From NCBI GenBank assembly GCA_033032865.1, contig JAWHQI010000263.1:3621501-3685500 (forward strand): a DNA stretch of 64,000 nucleotides. Reading direction: 5' to 3'. The notes under the pieces were generated by a model. The model had not been told where the DNA came from. It searched no databases and saw nothing but the letters and a program-made list of their open reading frames with translations. The stretch's first letter is position 1. Every line of letters starts with the position of its first letter. Made by a program: the position numbers and the translations under genes. Origin of the DNA: Dactylorhiza incarnata. Taxonomy: Eukaryota; Streptophyta; Magnoliopsida; Asparagales; Orchidaceae. Positions 1 to 9,655 of the stretch are shown piece by piece.

Positions 1-690
1 CATTTTTTTCCTGGACGGCTATTTTTCGATCGGGCCCGTGTTTTTCGTCGAGGCGGCCGTTTTTCGCCCGACCTGCCATTTTTCGCCCGGACTGCAATTT
101 TTCGATCCGACGGTCGTTTTTCGCCGGGGAGACCATATTTTGACCGGGCGGCCGTTTTTTTGCCCGTGCACGTATTTTTCGCACGGGCGACCGTTTTTTC
201 GCTCGGGTGGCCATCTTTCACCCGTGCGCGCATTTTTCGCGCGGGCGCGTGTTTGTCTTGCGGGCGGCCGTTTCTCACCTAGGCGGTCGTTTCGCGCCCA
301 GGCGGCCGTTTTTTCGCTCGTGCGGCCGTTTTTCGCCAGCGCGCGCTTTTGCTTGTGCTGTCGTTTTTTCGCCCGTGCGGCATTTTTTTGCCTGGGCGGC
401 CAATTTTTCCCCGTGCTTGCGTTTTTCGCCCTGACCTCTCGTTTTTTGCCCGTGCGAACTTTTTTCGCCCTGACGCGTATTTTTTGCCCGTGCGCGTGTT
501 TTTCATCCGGGCGGCCGTTTTTTCGTCCGGATGCGCATTTTTCGCCCGAACGCTTGTTTTTTGCCCGAGTGACCGTTTTTCGACCGGTTGGTCGTTTTTC
601 GCCCGACCTTCCGTTTTTTGTCCGGGTGGCCATTTTTCGCCTGAACAACCATTTTTTGCCCGGACGCGCGTGTTTGCCTAGGCGCGAGTT
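1..690. repeat. GC-rich minisatellite, about 24-27 bp unit
   Basis: Imperfect tandem copies of a unit like GGCCGTTTTTCGCCCGTGCG run from the window edge to about 690, where AT-rich DNA begins. Open frames exist on both strands across it, but their proteins are repeats of one short motif (FFARA/FSPG on plus, KNGR/GEK on minus), as expected when a stop-free unit is translated. I call no gene here. A short inverted copy of the same unit lies at 46216-46320. Confidence 0.85.
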
Positions 691-1490
691 TTAACAATTA
701 TTGTATTTCAATATTTTTGTTTAAAAAAATAGTTTTCAAACAGTTGTTCTACCGAACAGCTTAAATGAAAAAACTCTATTCGATCAGCACTTATGCACAA
801 ACCTTTTAAACAGTCTGCAACTCTCTCATAAGAGTTTTTCTGAAAGCTATAATCGATCAACAGCTTTTCCATCTGCTAGAGCTGTCCCAAACAGAGCCTA
901 AAGCTTTCAGAAGCTCCTAAAACATTGATTCACTTTTAATTTAGAAAAAAATTTAGGTGAGTTACTCTCACCTAAGATCACGGTGAGAGGAGTGCATCTA
1001 AACCGTTGATTGCTATAAATACGCCTGTATTTAAAAATAAAAATTATGTCAGTATTTATCCTACCGTCGGATCTGAGATCATACAGCTGTATTTATCCCC
1101 CACCTAGAACTGTGTGAGAGAACGCACCTAAGTATTTCTCTTAATTTATGGTGATTTCCGATTGGAATGGAAGCATGAAAGCCAATGTTTTGATTTGTTT
1201 TGTATATGATGCATGATTCCAAATTCATGAGTTTTTTTGTTTAGCTTCCCTGCATTTATATGGTTATGCAATGTGAAATCAATGGTGTTGCAATGAATTT
1301 TTCTCCATTTATTCAATTCAGTCTTTGTGTTGAAATTATGAGCTGAAATAATGAAGTTCTCTCAAACTTTTACTTCCCTTTTGCATTCTACATAACTGAT
1401 GTTTGGTTAATTAGTTCGTGCCTCATATAATCAGTGAATGTGATTATGTGAGAATCCCCCTACCAGTTTTTTGATTCCTAAGTTGTATAG
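691..1490. other. AT-rich intergenic DNA, no gene seen
   Basis: No coding signal. Around 870-905 the text AGCTGTCCCAAACAGAGCC resembles the terminal sequence of plant hAT/MITE elements. Around 968-1130 a roughly 33-bp motif (CACCTAAGATCACGGTGAGAGG) occurs twice in degenerate direct orientation. Both suggest old transposon debris, but no ends or target duplication could be fixed. Confidence 0.4.
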
Positions 1491-1492
1491 CA

Positions 1493-2112
1493 ATATGTTG
1501 ATTTTAGGAGCATTTCAAATTTATTATGTTGTTTTTTGCTTTACAACGTATCATTTAATGATTAAAAACTTGATTATTTGTGTTCACTTTTGCATTATCA
1601 TTATTGATGTATAAGTACTGTAATGCTCTTGCTAATTAGTTTTAAGTTTAAATTTATTGTGATGTTGTACTCACGTAGGGCCGAAAATCGTGCCGTTGCA
1701 CTAACGTAGGGCCGGAGTCCCGTGTCGTCACATATCAACGTTGATACCTGGCTTCTTTTTTTCTTTGATGCAGTTTTGGGATTAGAGCTCCTTTTTTTCT
1801 CGGTGGTTGAAATGAGGTTGTTTTCCCTGCCTATTATTTTCCATGTTATCTAGTTGCCCTTATTTCCTACCGGAATTTTATGTCCATCCATGTTCACACT
1901 TTTTTCATCCACCATTACTCCAAGGGTCGGTTTGTTTGGACGGAATTGACTTTCTGGAATTGGCAATTGAGATTAGAAATTCAATTCTAGCTTTCAGCGG
2001 AACAATTTACGCGGACATTGACTTTTATATGAAAACTCATGGATTTGACTTTGAACTAAAAAAATCAAATCGCCAATTCTCATATCCGCCTATGCATTTT
2101 CCGCATAATCGA
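1493..2112 (+). repeat. Dispersed repeat R1, copy 1
   Basis: About 620 bp collinear with 23984-24603: both begin at ATGTTGATTTTAGGAGC, carry the same CACGTAGG...CGGAGTCCCGTGTCGT block, and end in a sub-segment starting GGTC(C/G)GTTTGTTTGGA and finishing near TTTTCC(G/A)CATAATCGAG. The last ~190 bp recur inverted at 46331-46526. The small open frame at 1843-2130 is not shared intact by the other copies and is not called. A non-autonomous DNA element is possible for the 190-bp part; no target duplication was found. Confidence 0.7.
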
Positions 2113-2398
2113 GTGGTGCAAAGTTGGTGAAGATCATGTGTGGATCGAGGAGAGAAAGCCTTGTAATTGCCTATTTGTTTTACACATTTTCAGTGGCGGC
2201 TTTCCGGGTTGGACTTCGATCGTTCCATGGTTTTCACCCTATTGAGTTTCCACGTTAAATCTGTGTGCCACTTTTATTGTTGTTATCTTGTGTTGTGTTT
2301 TGGTTATGTATCGGCATACCGCCAAGCGGTCGTGCATGTACTTGCTCGAACTAATTTGCAGGTGCTCTGGTAGGGCTTGTGTGCTCTCTAGCCCAACA
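2113..2398 (+). mobile_element. Truncated Ty1/copia LTR (3' part)
   Basis: About 285 bp match the 3' third of the LTRs of the copia element at 34356-40380 (for example CCTTGTAATTGCCTAT, GTATCGGCATACCGC, and the terminus CTCTCTAGCCCAACA). The fragment begins inside the LTR at GTGGTGC, next to the R1 end, and its true 3' terminus CCCAACA falls at 2398, cutting straight into exon 5 of the SWEET pseudogene. It is therefore a partial LTR of the same family whose 5' part has been lost. Confidence 0.85.
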
Positions 2399-3168
2399 AT
2401 AGTATAACCAGATGGATGCGCTTATGCTTAGGAAGAAGGACAAGAAAAATGGCATTAAACTTCACGCTCTTCATGAAGATGACCAGTCTCTACAACAAGA
2501 ATCAAGTAATTTCAGGATATACAAACAGAAGCATGATTTTATTTATTTATCTTAGATAAATGTTGTGTTAAATAAAAAAAATTTGTTTAATTACCATGAT
2601 GCTTAGAGGAGCGACAAAAACACAGACGACGAAGCTGGCACATATCCACCCAAGTATAATGGTGCGTTGGTGGCCATGGGAGAGGAGCAGAGTGCAAGCT
2701 AGGATCAACCCGAACATTGCAATGTTGAGGAAGGCAACCGTTCGAACCGTTAATAACTGTCATTATAAGATTGATTATTTACTCCCATATATATGAATGT
2801 TATGGCGAGATATCAAAGGTCCTTAATTAAGATTAGAAAATTACATCTTCGCTCTCCTTGGGGCATAGATAAAATACATAAGGATGTATGCGATCTCGAT
2901 GACACAACCAATGGAGTTAATGGTGAGCAAGAATGTAGCATTACTCTCCGCGCACGCATAATGCACCCATAACATTGAACTAAATAGTGCTACCACATAT
3001 GGAAAGGACTGAAACTCCTCTGTTGATTTGTTTTTGTAAATAGTATAAAATATAGGTCTGCGCGTATATAAATTCAATAAATTTTTTGTGTTCAATTTTA
3101 AATCATGTTTTTGGGGACAAGATGCTTACACTGGAGCAAGATACACCACCAAGGAGAAAATGTTGCCT

Positions 3169-3637
3169 AGACGTGGGCATAAAACCGGGCCCTGGGGCCC
3201 GACCCGGAAAAAGACTAACTAGGCCCGGGCCCAGGCCGGGCTGTCGAGGCCTAACAGGGCCCTAGTTTGGGGCAATTGCCCGGCCCGGGCACCAGATCAG
3301 GCATGGCTGGCAGCCAACAATTGATGGGTGCCACCCATCAAATGATGGTTGTCACCCATCAAATGATGATTGTGGCAGCTATCAATTAATGGATTTGATG
3401 GCTGCCAGCCATCAATCTTTTATTTTTTTTATTTAAAATTTAAAAATAAATAAAAACAAAAAAAATTCGAGACCGGGCCAGGTCCGGTCTGACCTGGCGT
3501 AGGGGGCATCATCAGGTTCCCCTTTGGGGAGGGAGCTTGAGCCTGGCTAAACCCGGGCCCGAGCCAGGTTTAAGAAATCCTGGGCCCAGTAGGTCAGGTT
3601 CAGGCCCGGGCCTACCGGGCTTTTTTGACAGGGATGA
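3169..3637. mobile_element. hAT-like non-autonomous element, copy 1 of a tandem pair
   Basis: A GC-rich 469-bp element rich in GGCCCGGGCC palindromes, with an AT-rich core carrying repeated CCATCAA(T/A)TGATGG motifs. It is flanked by TGTTGCCT (3161-3168) and TGTTGCCC (3638-3645), consistent with the 8-bp target duplications of hAT elements. Its ends (AGACGTGGGCATAAAAC... and ...GCTTTTTTGACAGGGATGA) form only an imperfect terminal inverted repeat. No transposase is present. Confidence 0.6.
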
Positions 3638-3645
3638 TGTTGCCC

Positions 3646-4055
3646 AGACGTCGGCATAAAAAATGGGCCCTGGGGCCGGGCCCGGCTCGAAAAAAACCCA
3701 GCTAGGCCCGATAGAGCCTAGGTAAAAGCCTGGTTTTTACCATCATTTAATGACCGCCAACCATCAATTTGATGGCCGCCAACCATCAATTTGATGGCTG
3801 GCAGCCATCAAATGATGACCGACGGCCATCAATCTTTTATTTTTTATTTAAAAATTTAAATTTAAAAAATTTATAAAAAAAAAAAATACAAGACCAGGTC
3901 AGGCCTGGGCCCGGCCTAAGGGGCCTCATCAGGCTCCCCTTTGGGGAGGGAGCCTGAGCCCGGCTAAACCCGGGCCCGAGCCCGGTTTAGAACAGCCCGG
4001 GCTCGGTATGCCTGATTCAGGCCCGGGCCTATTGGGGTTTTTTGGACATGGCATT
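3646..4055. mobile_element. hAT-like non-autonomous element, copy 2 of a tandem pair
   Basis: Same architecture and orientation as the element just upstream (AGACGTCGGCATAAAA start, ...GGTTTTTTGGACA end, same CATCAAATGATG core). It is followed by TGTTGCCT at 4056-4063. The three flanking 8-mers TGTTGCC(T/C) mean the pair shares its middle flank, either two insertions at one target or a tandem duplication. Related elements lie at 41640-42536. Confidence 0.6.
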
Positions 4056-4539
4056 TGTTGCCTGAGAAGAATAACAAGTGAACAAAATGTACTTATTAAA
4101 ATAATTTATTAAATAATTATTGATTAAGAGGTGAACATTAGTCTTCACCCAAGCATAATAGACTCATAACATTTGGAAGGATACACCGACAGTCATATAT
4201 ATATTTGGTTAAGAGGGTTGCGATTTGCGCTGTGAAAACTAATTGATGTGCGAATAGTCATTTATGGGTTCCGGTTAATAATTGCCTATATTATTTAAAA
4301 AGTTGGGCTAAAATATTAGTAACGTATTAGGTAAATGTTTCTATTACAAACTTATTCGCGACGAATCAACTAAACAATGACTAATGCTTTCTTTTTTGCC
4401 ACGAATTATAGGCAACCGCAGCTAATACCTACTTATTAGCCATGAATTATTTGATAAATAATTTGATAAATAATCACTATATCACTATTATCCCCTTCGA
4501 CAGATCGGAATATCTTCTAAGCTGTTTGATGACAAATAT

Positions 4540-4753
4540 TGATTGAAGATCTTATGTTTTGATGACGTTTTAAAAATAATCGTCACAAAAGATAAACATG
4601 TATGTTGACGTTTTTTATGAAAAACGCCGGTAATGCTAAAATTTTGTATTTGTGACATTTTTGAAAAAACTCGTCGCTAAATTAAAAACAAACGGCGACG
4701 CTTTAAAAAATGTCGCAATAAAAACGTCGTTGTAAAGTCTATATCTTGTAGTG
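4540..4753 (-). mobile_element. CACTA (En/Spm) terminus with subterminal repeats
   Basis: Read on the minus strand the segment starts CACTACAAGATATAGAC at 4753, followed by repeated motifs such as GCGACATTTTTT and AAAGCGTCGC, the usual CACTA layout of a CACTA terminus plus subterminal repeats. The matching opposite terminus was not found in the adjoining 500 bp, so this is a truncated or one-ended copy. The stretch 4191-4540 shows no gene. Confidence 0.6.
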
Positions 4754-4754
4754 T

Positions 4755-5175
4755 CTTTCTCTCTCAATATATATAATTAATAATATATTTAAAAAGAAAA
4801 TCTAGTTATAGTTCTAATATTTAGAAATAAATTTTGAAGTGACAAGTCGTTCTCATATTTTAATGCTTAGTGGTAAGTAAAAGCATAATGAAAATTTTGA
4901 AAATAATTATACGCTACAATTAATAAGCTAGTTTCCACATTATTTAGCCGTAACATATTGACATTATATGGTAATATAACGGCATTATGTGGTAATATAT
5001 TGACATTAAACATTAATTTTATACTCACTTGAATTAAAGGGAGTTATTTAAATTAATTTCATTAAAACTCATGATCGGTAACAACTAAGTCCTGCTAGCT
5101 AACTTACGAAGAAGTTAGTTGTGAAATATTTATTTAGTTAGTCATTGGAAAATAATCTGGTAGCAATTCAATTCA
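4755..5175. repeat. AT-rich dispersed repeat R2, copy A
   Basis: Non-coding. Two stretches recur downstream of the MULE: CT-rich DNA then TTATAGTTCTAAT...AAGTCGTTCTCAT (4755-4870) matches 22610-22745 and 22800-22925, and AACATTAATTTTATAC...TAGCAATTCAATTC (5010-5175) matches 22440-22610. These are diverged copies of one older repeat. Confidence 0.6.
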
Positions 5176-5184
5176 ACTAAGTCC

Positions 5185-5470
5185 ATGCTGCGAACATTTG
5201 GCGGACGGTATCATTCGAAGGACGAAATTATTTGGCGGACGACATCATTTGGTGGGCAACATCATTTGGCGGGTGACATCATTCGACACGCGACTCTTAG
5301 CGGGATGTGCTCACATCTAAGAGTGTTGCGCCCGCATCTAAGCGGGTTGTGCCCGCATCTTAGCGGGCTATTCCCCCATCTTAGCGGGTTTCCCCCGCAT
5401 CTAAGCGGGTTGAGCGCACATCTAAGTGGGTTACGTCTGCATCTTAGCAGACGCAACATCTTACAACCGA
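5185..5470. repeat. 21-bp tandem repeat, each unit a hairpin
   Basis: From about 5310 the unit GCCCGCATCTAAGCGGGTTGT repeats about seven times with few changes and no loss of the 21-bp period. Each unit contains CCCGCATCTAAGCGGG, a 5-bp stem with a 6-base loop. Just upstream (5200-5290) a different motif of about 17 bp (ATCATTTGGCGGGTGAC) repeats three to four times. The open frame here encodes a heptad HLSGL.P and is simply the 21-bp unit translated. Confidence 0.8.
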
Positions 5471-5479
5471 GCTCAACTA

Positions 5480-5924
5480 TTCTCCACATGGGCTATGCGT
5501 GTGCTCAATGCTCTCGGGCAGGCTACGTATGCACGCATCTAAGAAAGAGAATATCACAAACCAGAGAATGATTCCACTAAAATGATTTGTGTGATAAAGT
5601 TCCCTATGCAAATTGTGAGTTTATCCCTTTTTTTGTAGTTTCCTCTCAGATTAACAATTGGTATTGACGAGAAATATAAACTAAATTGTAAACCATAAAA
5701 TCACATTTGTATAAAAGTGGTAGTTGATGTCTATAACTTACCATATAATGTTTTTAGTTGGAAACAATGTTTACATGCCTAAGCTAACTTATGTATCCAA
5801 AAAAGTAAAAAAAAAGTTGAAATCAAGCGGTGTTGTCAAATCAAATAAATAAATGTGTCTATTAAATCTTAACTGTCAAATCAAATAAATAAACATAACT
5901 ATCAAAGAAGAAATGAGAAAAGAG
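5480..5924. other. AT-rich DNA, no gene seen
   Basis: No coding or RNA signal. CTGTCAAATCAAATAAATAAA is present as a direct repeat at about 5826 and 5872. Confidence 0.4.
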
Positions 5925-6158
5925 AGGTAAAAATCATATCAGTCCCTGAAGTTTAAAGTCAATGTCAATTTAGTCCATAAAGTTATAGTTGTGTCAAAGT
6001 AGTCCTTGAACTTCTCATCTTGGGACTTTTTTAGCCCTTAAATTGCACACAAAATAAAATCGGATGTTGGCCAAATAAAGGATGAAAATGACAACTTATA
6101 AGTTTAGAGACTAAATTGACATTACCTTGTGACCTCAGTGACTGAAATGATTTTTACC

Positions 6159-6159
<1 letters not shown>
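5925..6159. mobile_element. MULE-type MITE (235 bp)
   Basis: Starts AGGTAAAAATCATATCAGTC at 5925 and ends with the inverse of AGGTAAAAATCATTTCAGTC at 6159, then continues as a looser inverted repeat (TGTCAATTTAGTC on both arms). There is no open frame. The flanks are purine-rich on both sides, so a 9-bp target duplication cannot be judged. Superfamily assignment is an inference from the long inverted repeats. Confidence 0.65.
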
Positions 6160-6233
<74 letters not shown>

Positions 6234-6412
6234 AAGAGGGAGAGAGAGGGTTGCAAGCAACGAGAGTTTTGTCTCACCGTGGCACTGTCGCGGCCAGGGC
6301 ACTGTCACGGCCAAGGCACTGTCGCGGCATGAGGGCCCCTCGTGTATTGTCACTCATGTGTGTGTCTCTCTCTCTTTCTCTCTCTCTCCCTCTCTCTCTC
6401 TATATATATAGG
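6160..6412. repeat. (GA)n and (CT)n microsatellites
   Basis: A (GA)n run at about 6160-6230 and a (CT)n run at about 6363-6400 followed by (TA)n flank a 130-bp unique stretch containing three copies of CACTGTC(G/A)CGGC. Open frames of poly-Leu/Ser here are artefacts. Confidence 0.9.
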
Positions 6413-6590
6413 AATTTTGGCACTATGCACCCCTCAATTAGGGGGGTTTGACACATTGCACCCTAAAGATTTTGTTTTGGCACTTAGCACCCCCCAAACT
6501 CATTATATGACACTTTGCACCCTCATCCTATTTATTTGATTTTATTCATTTATAATGAAAAAAATAGAGGGGTAGTTTGGTCACAAGACT

Positions 6591-7396
6591 TTAGGCATTA
6601 GGTTTTATTACTTTTTCCATTTACTGCAGTCGCTTGAAATCATTTCCCATTTTTCTGTGTCGCGATTTCTGCTGCACTTTAGCGCAAGGCGATCCCCCCA
6701 TCTTCACCTCCGGCGGAAGGCGATCCCATTGTCTGCAACTTCGGCGGTCTTCTGCAGATCTGGCGAAGGCGATCTTCTGCACTTCGGTGCAGAAACTGAA
6801 GCTTGTAGCTCTTTAAGCCCTAAAGTCGATCAACGCCGGCCTACCTTACTGCTCGTGAAGCTTTCTGGAGAAGTTGTCCACTCCTGTCTATTTCTTCAAG
6901 CTTGCATGCCGTGAAACTTTATTCTTTCATATGCCTTTGTTCTCATTTTTTTCCTCTCCTTCCTTAGTGGAAACCTAGAAATTTAGGTTTGCATAACTTT
7001 TTCATGGGTGTTTTTCATAAATAATTGAAATTAGGTTCCGTAGATATTGAAATATATTTGCAAACATGGATATATACTGTTGCTTTGTATACATGTATAT
7101 ATGGTTCATTTGAGGATTTTATGTTTTACTGTTGCTTTCTGGTGTGGTGAAAGCTCTGATTTAATCCATGAATGACTCATTTGATTATGTTTCAATTTAT
7201 CTATCATTAATTATGTCTTGCTTATTTATCTATCATTAATTATGTTTCAATTTATGCATTAGGTTTCAAGTCAACTATAATGATGTGGATTTAGAGAGCT
7301 ATAAATGATACGGGTTTTACATTTCAAGCCCCATCATATGGTAATATATTTGCAAACACTATATTGTAATTATAGTGTTAAGTTATTCATTATTTT
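6591..7396 (+). other. MULE leader / presumed 5' UTR and intron
   Basis: Non-coding stretch between the left terminal repeat and the transposase frame. At 6657-6800 a GC-richer segment repeats GGCGATC and CTGCA(C/A)TTC(G/A)G motifs, with short open frames only. From 6960 the DNA is T-rich and ends in TTTTTTTGTAG just before the transposase coding frame, so a 5' intron is likely. Confidence 0.4.
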
Positions 7397-8315
7397 ATGA
7401 TGCATTATTTTTTTGTAGATGCAGAAAATCAAAATGTGTTATTCACTATCAGGATGCATCATTCTGGATCATTCAGTGCATCTAGCAAAATTATTTATAG
7501 GCCTGATAAGATATGTTACTTTGATTTTTTTAATATAACCGAGTTTATGTTAAAGGATTTGCATGAGATGGCTTTGCAATTAGGTGAAGAGGGATGGGTT
7601 AAATTTTATTGCAGTTTAACTGGAATTCATGATTGCGATCATTTGATTCTTGTTGTTACTGATAATGATGCAAGGAATTTGATAACATATTGTAGTGATG
7701 AACGAGTAGTTGATGTGTATGTTGACACAATTGAAACCGATGATCATGATATGATTGACTTTGACGCTAATCTGATGGAAGAAATTTTGGAGGGAAGCCA
7801 CCATGCCGTAGATATGAAAATATTGGATCTTGACAGTGACAGTGATAGCAAGGAAGGGGGAAGTGATGAAAATGATTCTATTTTTAGTGATGACTTTGAA
7901 GATAGTGAGTTTGAGTATGACGACATATAGTTTGATGATAACATTGATGAAGACATTGAATGGGTTGGACTCAGTGTTTCAAATGAAGGCAAAGAAGATC
8001 GACCGAACCAAGTTATAGAACATCATAGGCTTTTAAAGAAAAAAAAGACACAATCTTCCTCTTACCAAATATATCAGGGTGATGCACACGACTCAAACTT
8101 TGTTTTTGAAGTAGGTATGTGCTTTAATACTGCGGGAAATTTTAGAGATGTTGTGCGCACATATTCCAACATGCAAGGAAGGCCTTTAAAATTTACTAAA
8201 AATTCTAGTGATAAAATTCAGGTAACTTGCGATTGTGGTTGGGTTATATATGTTTCATACATATCAAAGGATGATAAAACTTTTCAAGTCAAGTCAATTA
8301 GAGGAGAACACACGT
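7397..8315 (+). pseudogene. MULE transposase, N-terminal part
   Basis: The frame starting at 7397 encodes the N-terminal region typical of plant MULE transposases (VLFTIRMHHSGSF), then an acidic Asp/Ser/Glu stretch, and, after one in-frame TAG at 7928-7930, the DNA-binding Mutator domain (F.TAGNFRDVVRTYS..., VTCDCGWVIYVSY, SIRGEHT). A retrotransposon interrupts it at 8316. The codon phase at 8314/8315 continues exactly at 19558 if the insertion and one target duplication are ignored, so both parts are one gene. The true start may lie after the TTTGTAG acceptor at 7419. The single stop suggests loss of function. Confidence 0.85.
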
Positions 8316-9641
8316 TGAAAGTGCACAGTTAACCACACTAGAATTCTCTAGAGAGAGAGGGGGGGGGGGGGGGGGGTGAATAGAGATTTAAATAAATTTT
8401 GTGCAAAGTTAACAAATATATATATATATATATATGTGTAATAATCACAGAATTAAGCTTCCCACACACACCAACAAGAATTAAGTAAATAAAGAAAGAA
8501 ATAGCAAAATGAAAATCACAGCACAACACAAAGAAATATAGTGGTTCCCCAAACTTTGGGTAGTCCACTCTTCTACCCCCTTGGTAGAAATTCACTATCT
8601 TGCACTGAGTCTTTTGATAAGGAGACTCTTAGAACCAGTCTGAGTCTTTTGATAAGGAGACTCTTAGAACCAGTACAACTGAATTTTTTGAAGAGAGATT
8701 CTAAAAACTCTTTTACACAATTGAAGTTGAAATAAGAATGAGAAGAAGAATTAGAAGAAACAATTAAAACAAGAAAGAATCTTCTTCCTAGCAAGAAGAT
8801 TAAAAGCACAAGAATATTGAATGTAATATCTCTTCTATAGTGAGAAGGAGATTGTAAGCTTTTCTCTCTTTTGTGAGAGCTTTCAGAATTTGCAGCAGAA
8901 TGGCTTCAGAAGGAGGAGAAGATGAAGGCTTTTTCTTTGCTGCAGCACACTATCTCTTTTCTCAGCTTTCTCACTCTTCACTTGGAAGCTCTTCCTCTTT
9001 TTCAAATGTATATGGTGGATCACTAGTCATTATTCTCTGCTGACCTCCTCTTTATTTATAGCTCTGTTTCAAACGATGTTGCTAAAGGGGAATAATCAAT
9101 CAGCAATTAGATTGAAAAAGTTTCCATAATAATTAAATCTGTAGAAGGAAAGAATTCATTCTGATTTCAAATAATATCCATAATAATCTTAATCAAATTA
9201 GCCAAGAATCAAATAGAAGGAAAGAGTGATTCAGAACGGCTATAAAAGAATAATATCATTCCATAAAAATTAGATCTACAGAAAGAAGGAAAGAGATCTG
9301 GCGTGTTTTTGAATTTCTTATAGAAATCGACGTGTGTCGATTACTATTCGACGTAAACGTCGATTTCATCCTGGCTGGACGTCGAGAGGAGAATAAGGAA
9401 GATGCGTCGACTAAGGTGCGTCTACTTTATTAAATGCGTCGACTAGAAGTCATAGGTACGTCGACAAAGATTACGTCGAATTCGTCTTAGAGTTACTTCG
9501 ACTCATTCTGAGAGAAACGTCGACTACATTTCGACGTTGCGTCGAATACTATTCGACGCATATTTACTTAGCCTAATTTTTCATTCTTAGAATTTATATT
9601 CTACTCAATTCTAGGGGTTAAGATAAATCATTTCCCCAACA
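8316..9641 (-). repeat. 3' LTR of the pol-less copia element
   Basis: Contains a poly-G run (about 8355-8377), (TA)n, a 43-bp direct repeat around GAGTCTTTTGATAAGGAGACTCTTAGAACCAG (about 8607-8672), an inverse TATAAATA at about 9054, and a 9330-9570 cluster of CGTCGA/TCGACG motifs. Confidence 0.88.
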
Positions 9642-9655
9642 ATCTCCCCATATTT
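9642..9655 (-). other. Polypurine tract of the copia element
   Basis: On the minus strand AAATATGGGGAGAT directly precedes the LTR start TGTTGGGG, the expected plus-strand primer position. Confidence 0.7.

Larger units (their letters stand above)
2399..4190 (-). pseudogene. SWEET (MtN3/saliva) sugar transporter pseudogene, five exons partly preserved
   Basis: Seven-helix SWEET proteins move sugars across plasma or vacuolar membranes. Exons are readable on the minus strand. End of exon 1 is near 4149 (donor GTGAAG). Exon 2 is 3166-3130, 37 bp, coding the N-terminal GNIFSLVVYLAPV part. Exon 3 is 3057-2845, with KSTEEFQSFPYVVALFS and CVIEIAYILMYFIYAP. Exon 4 is 2756-2595, exactly 162 bp, with GWICASFVVCVFVAPLSIM and a GTAATT donor. 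Exon 5 starts at 2489 with RLVI..KSV. The 37-bp and 162-bp exons are typical of plant SWEET genes. Damage: hAT-like elements interrupt it exactly at the intron 1/exon 2 boundary, exon 5 is shifted in frame before LSFFLSISASIW, the exon 3 donor looks damaged by about one base, and the 3' half is replaced by a copia LTR fragment at 2398. Clade is uncertain. Confidence 0.88.

Noticed and set aside
1..690. Several overlapping long open frames on both strands
   Set aside because: They translate a stop-free GC minisatellite; peptides are repeats with no domain.
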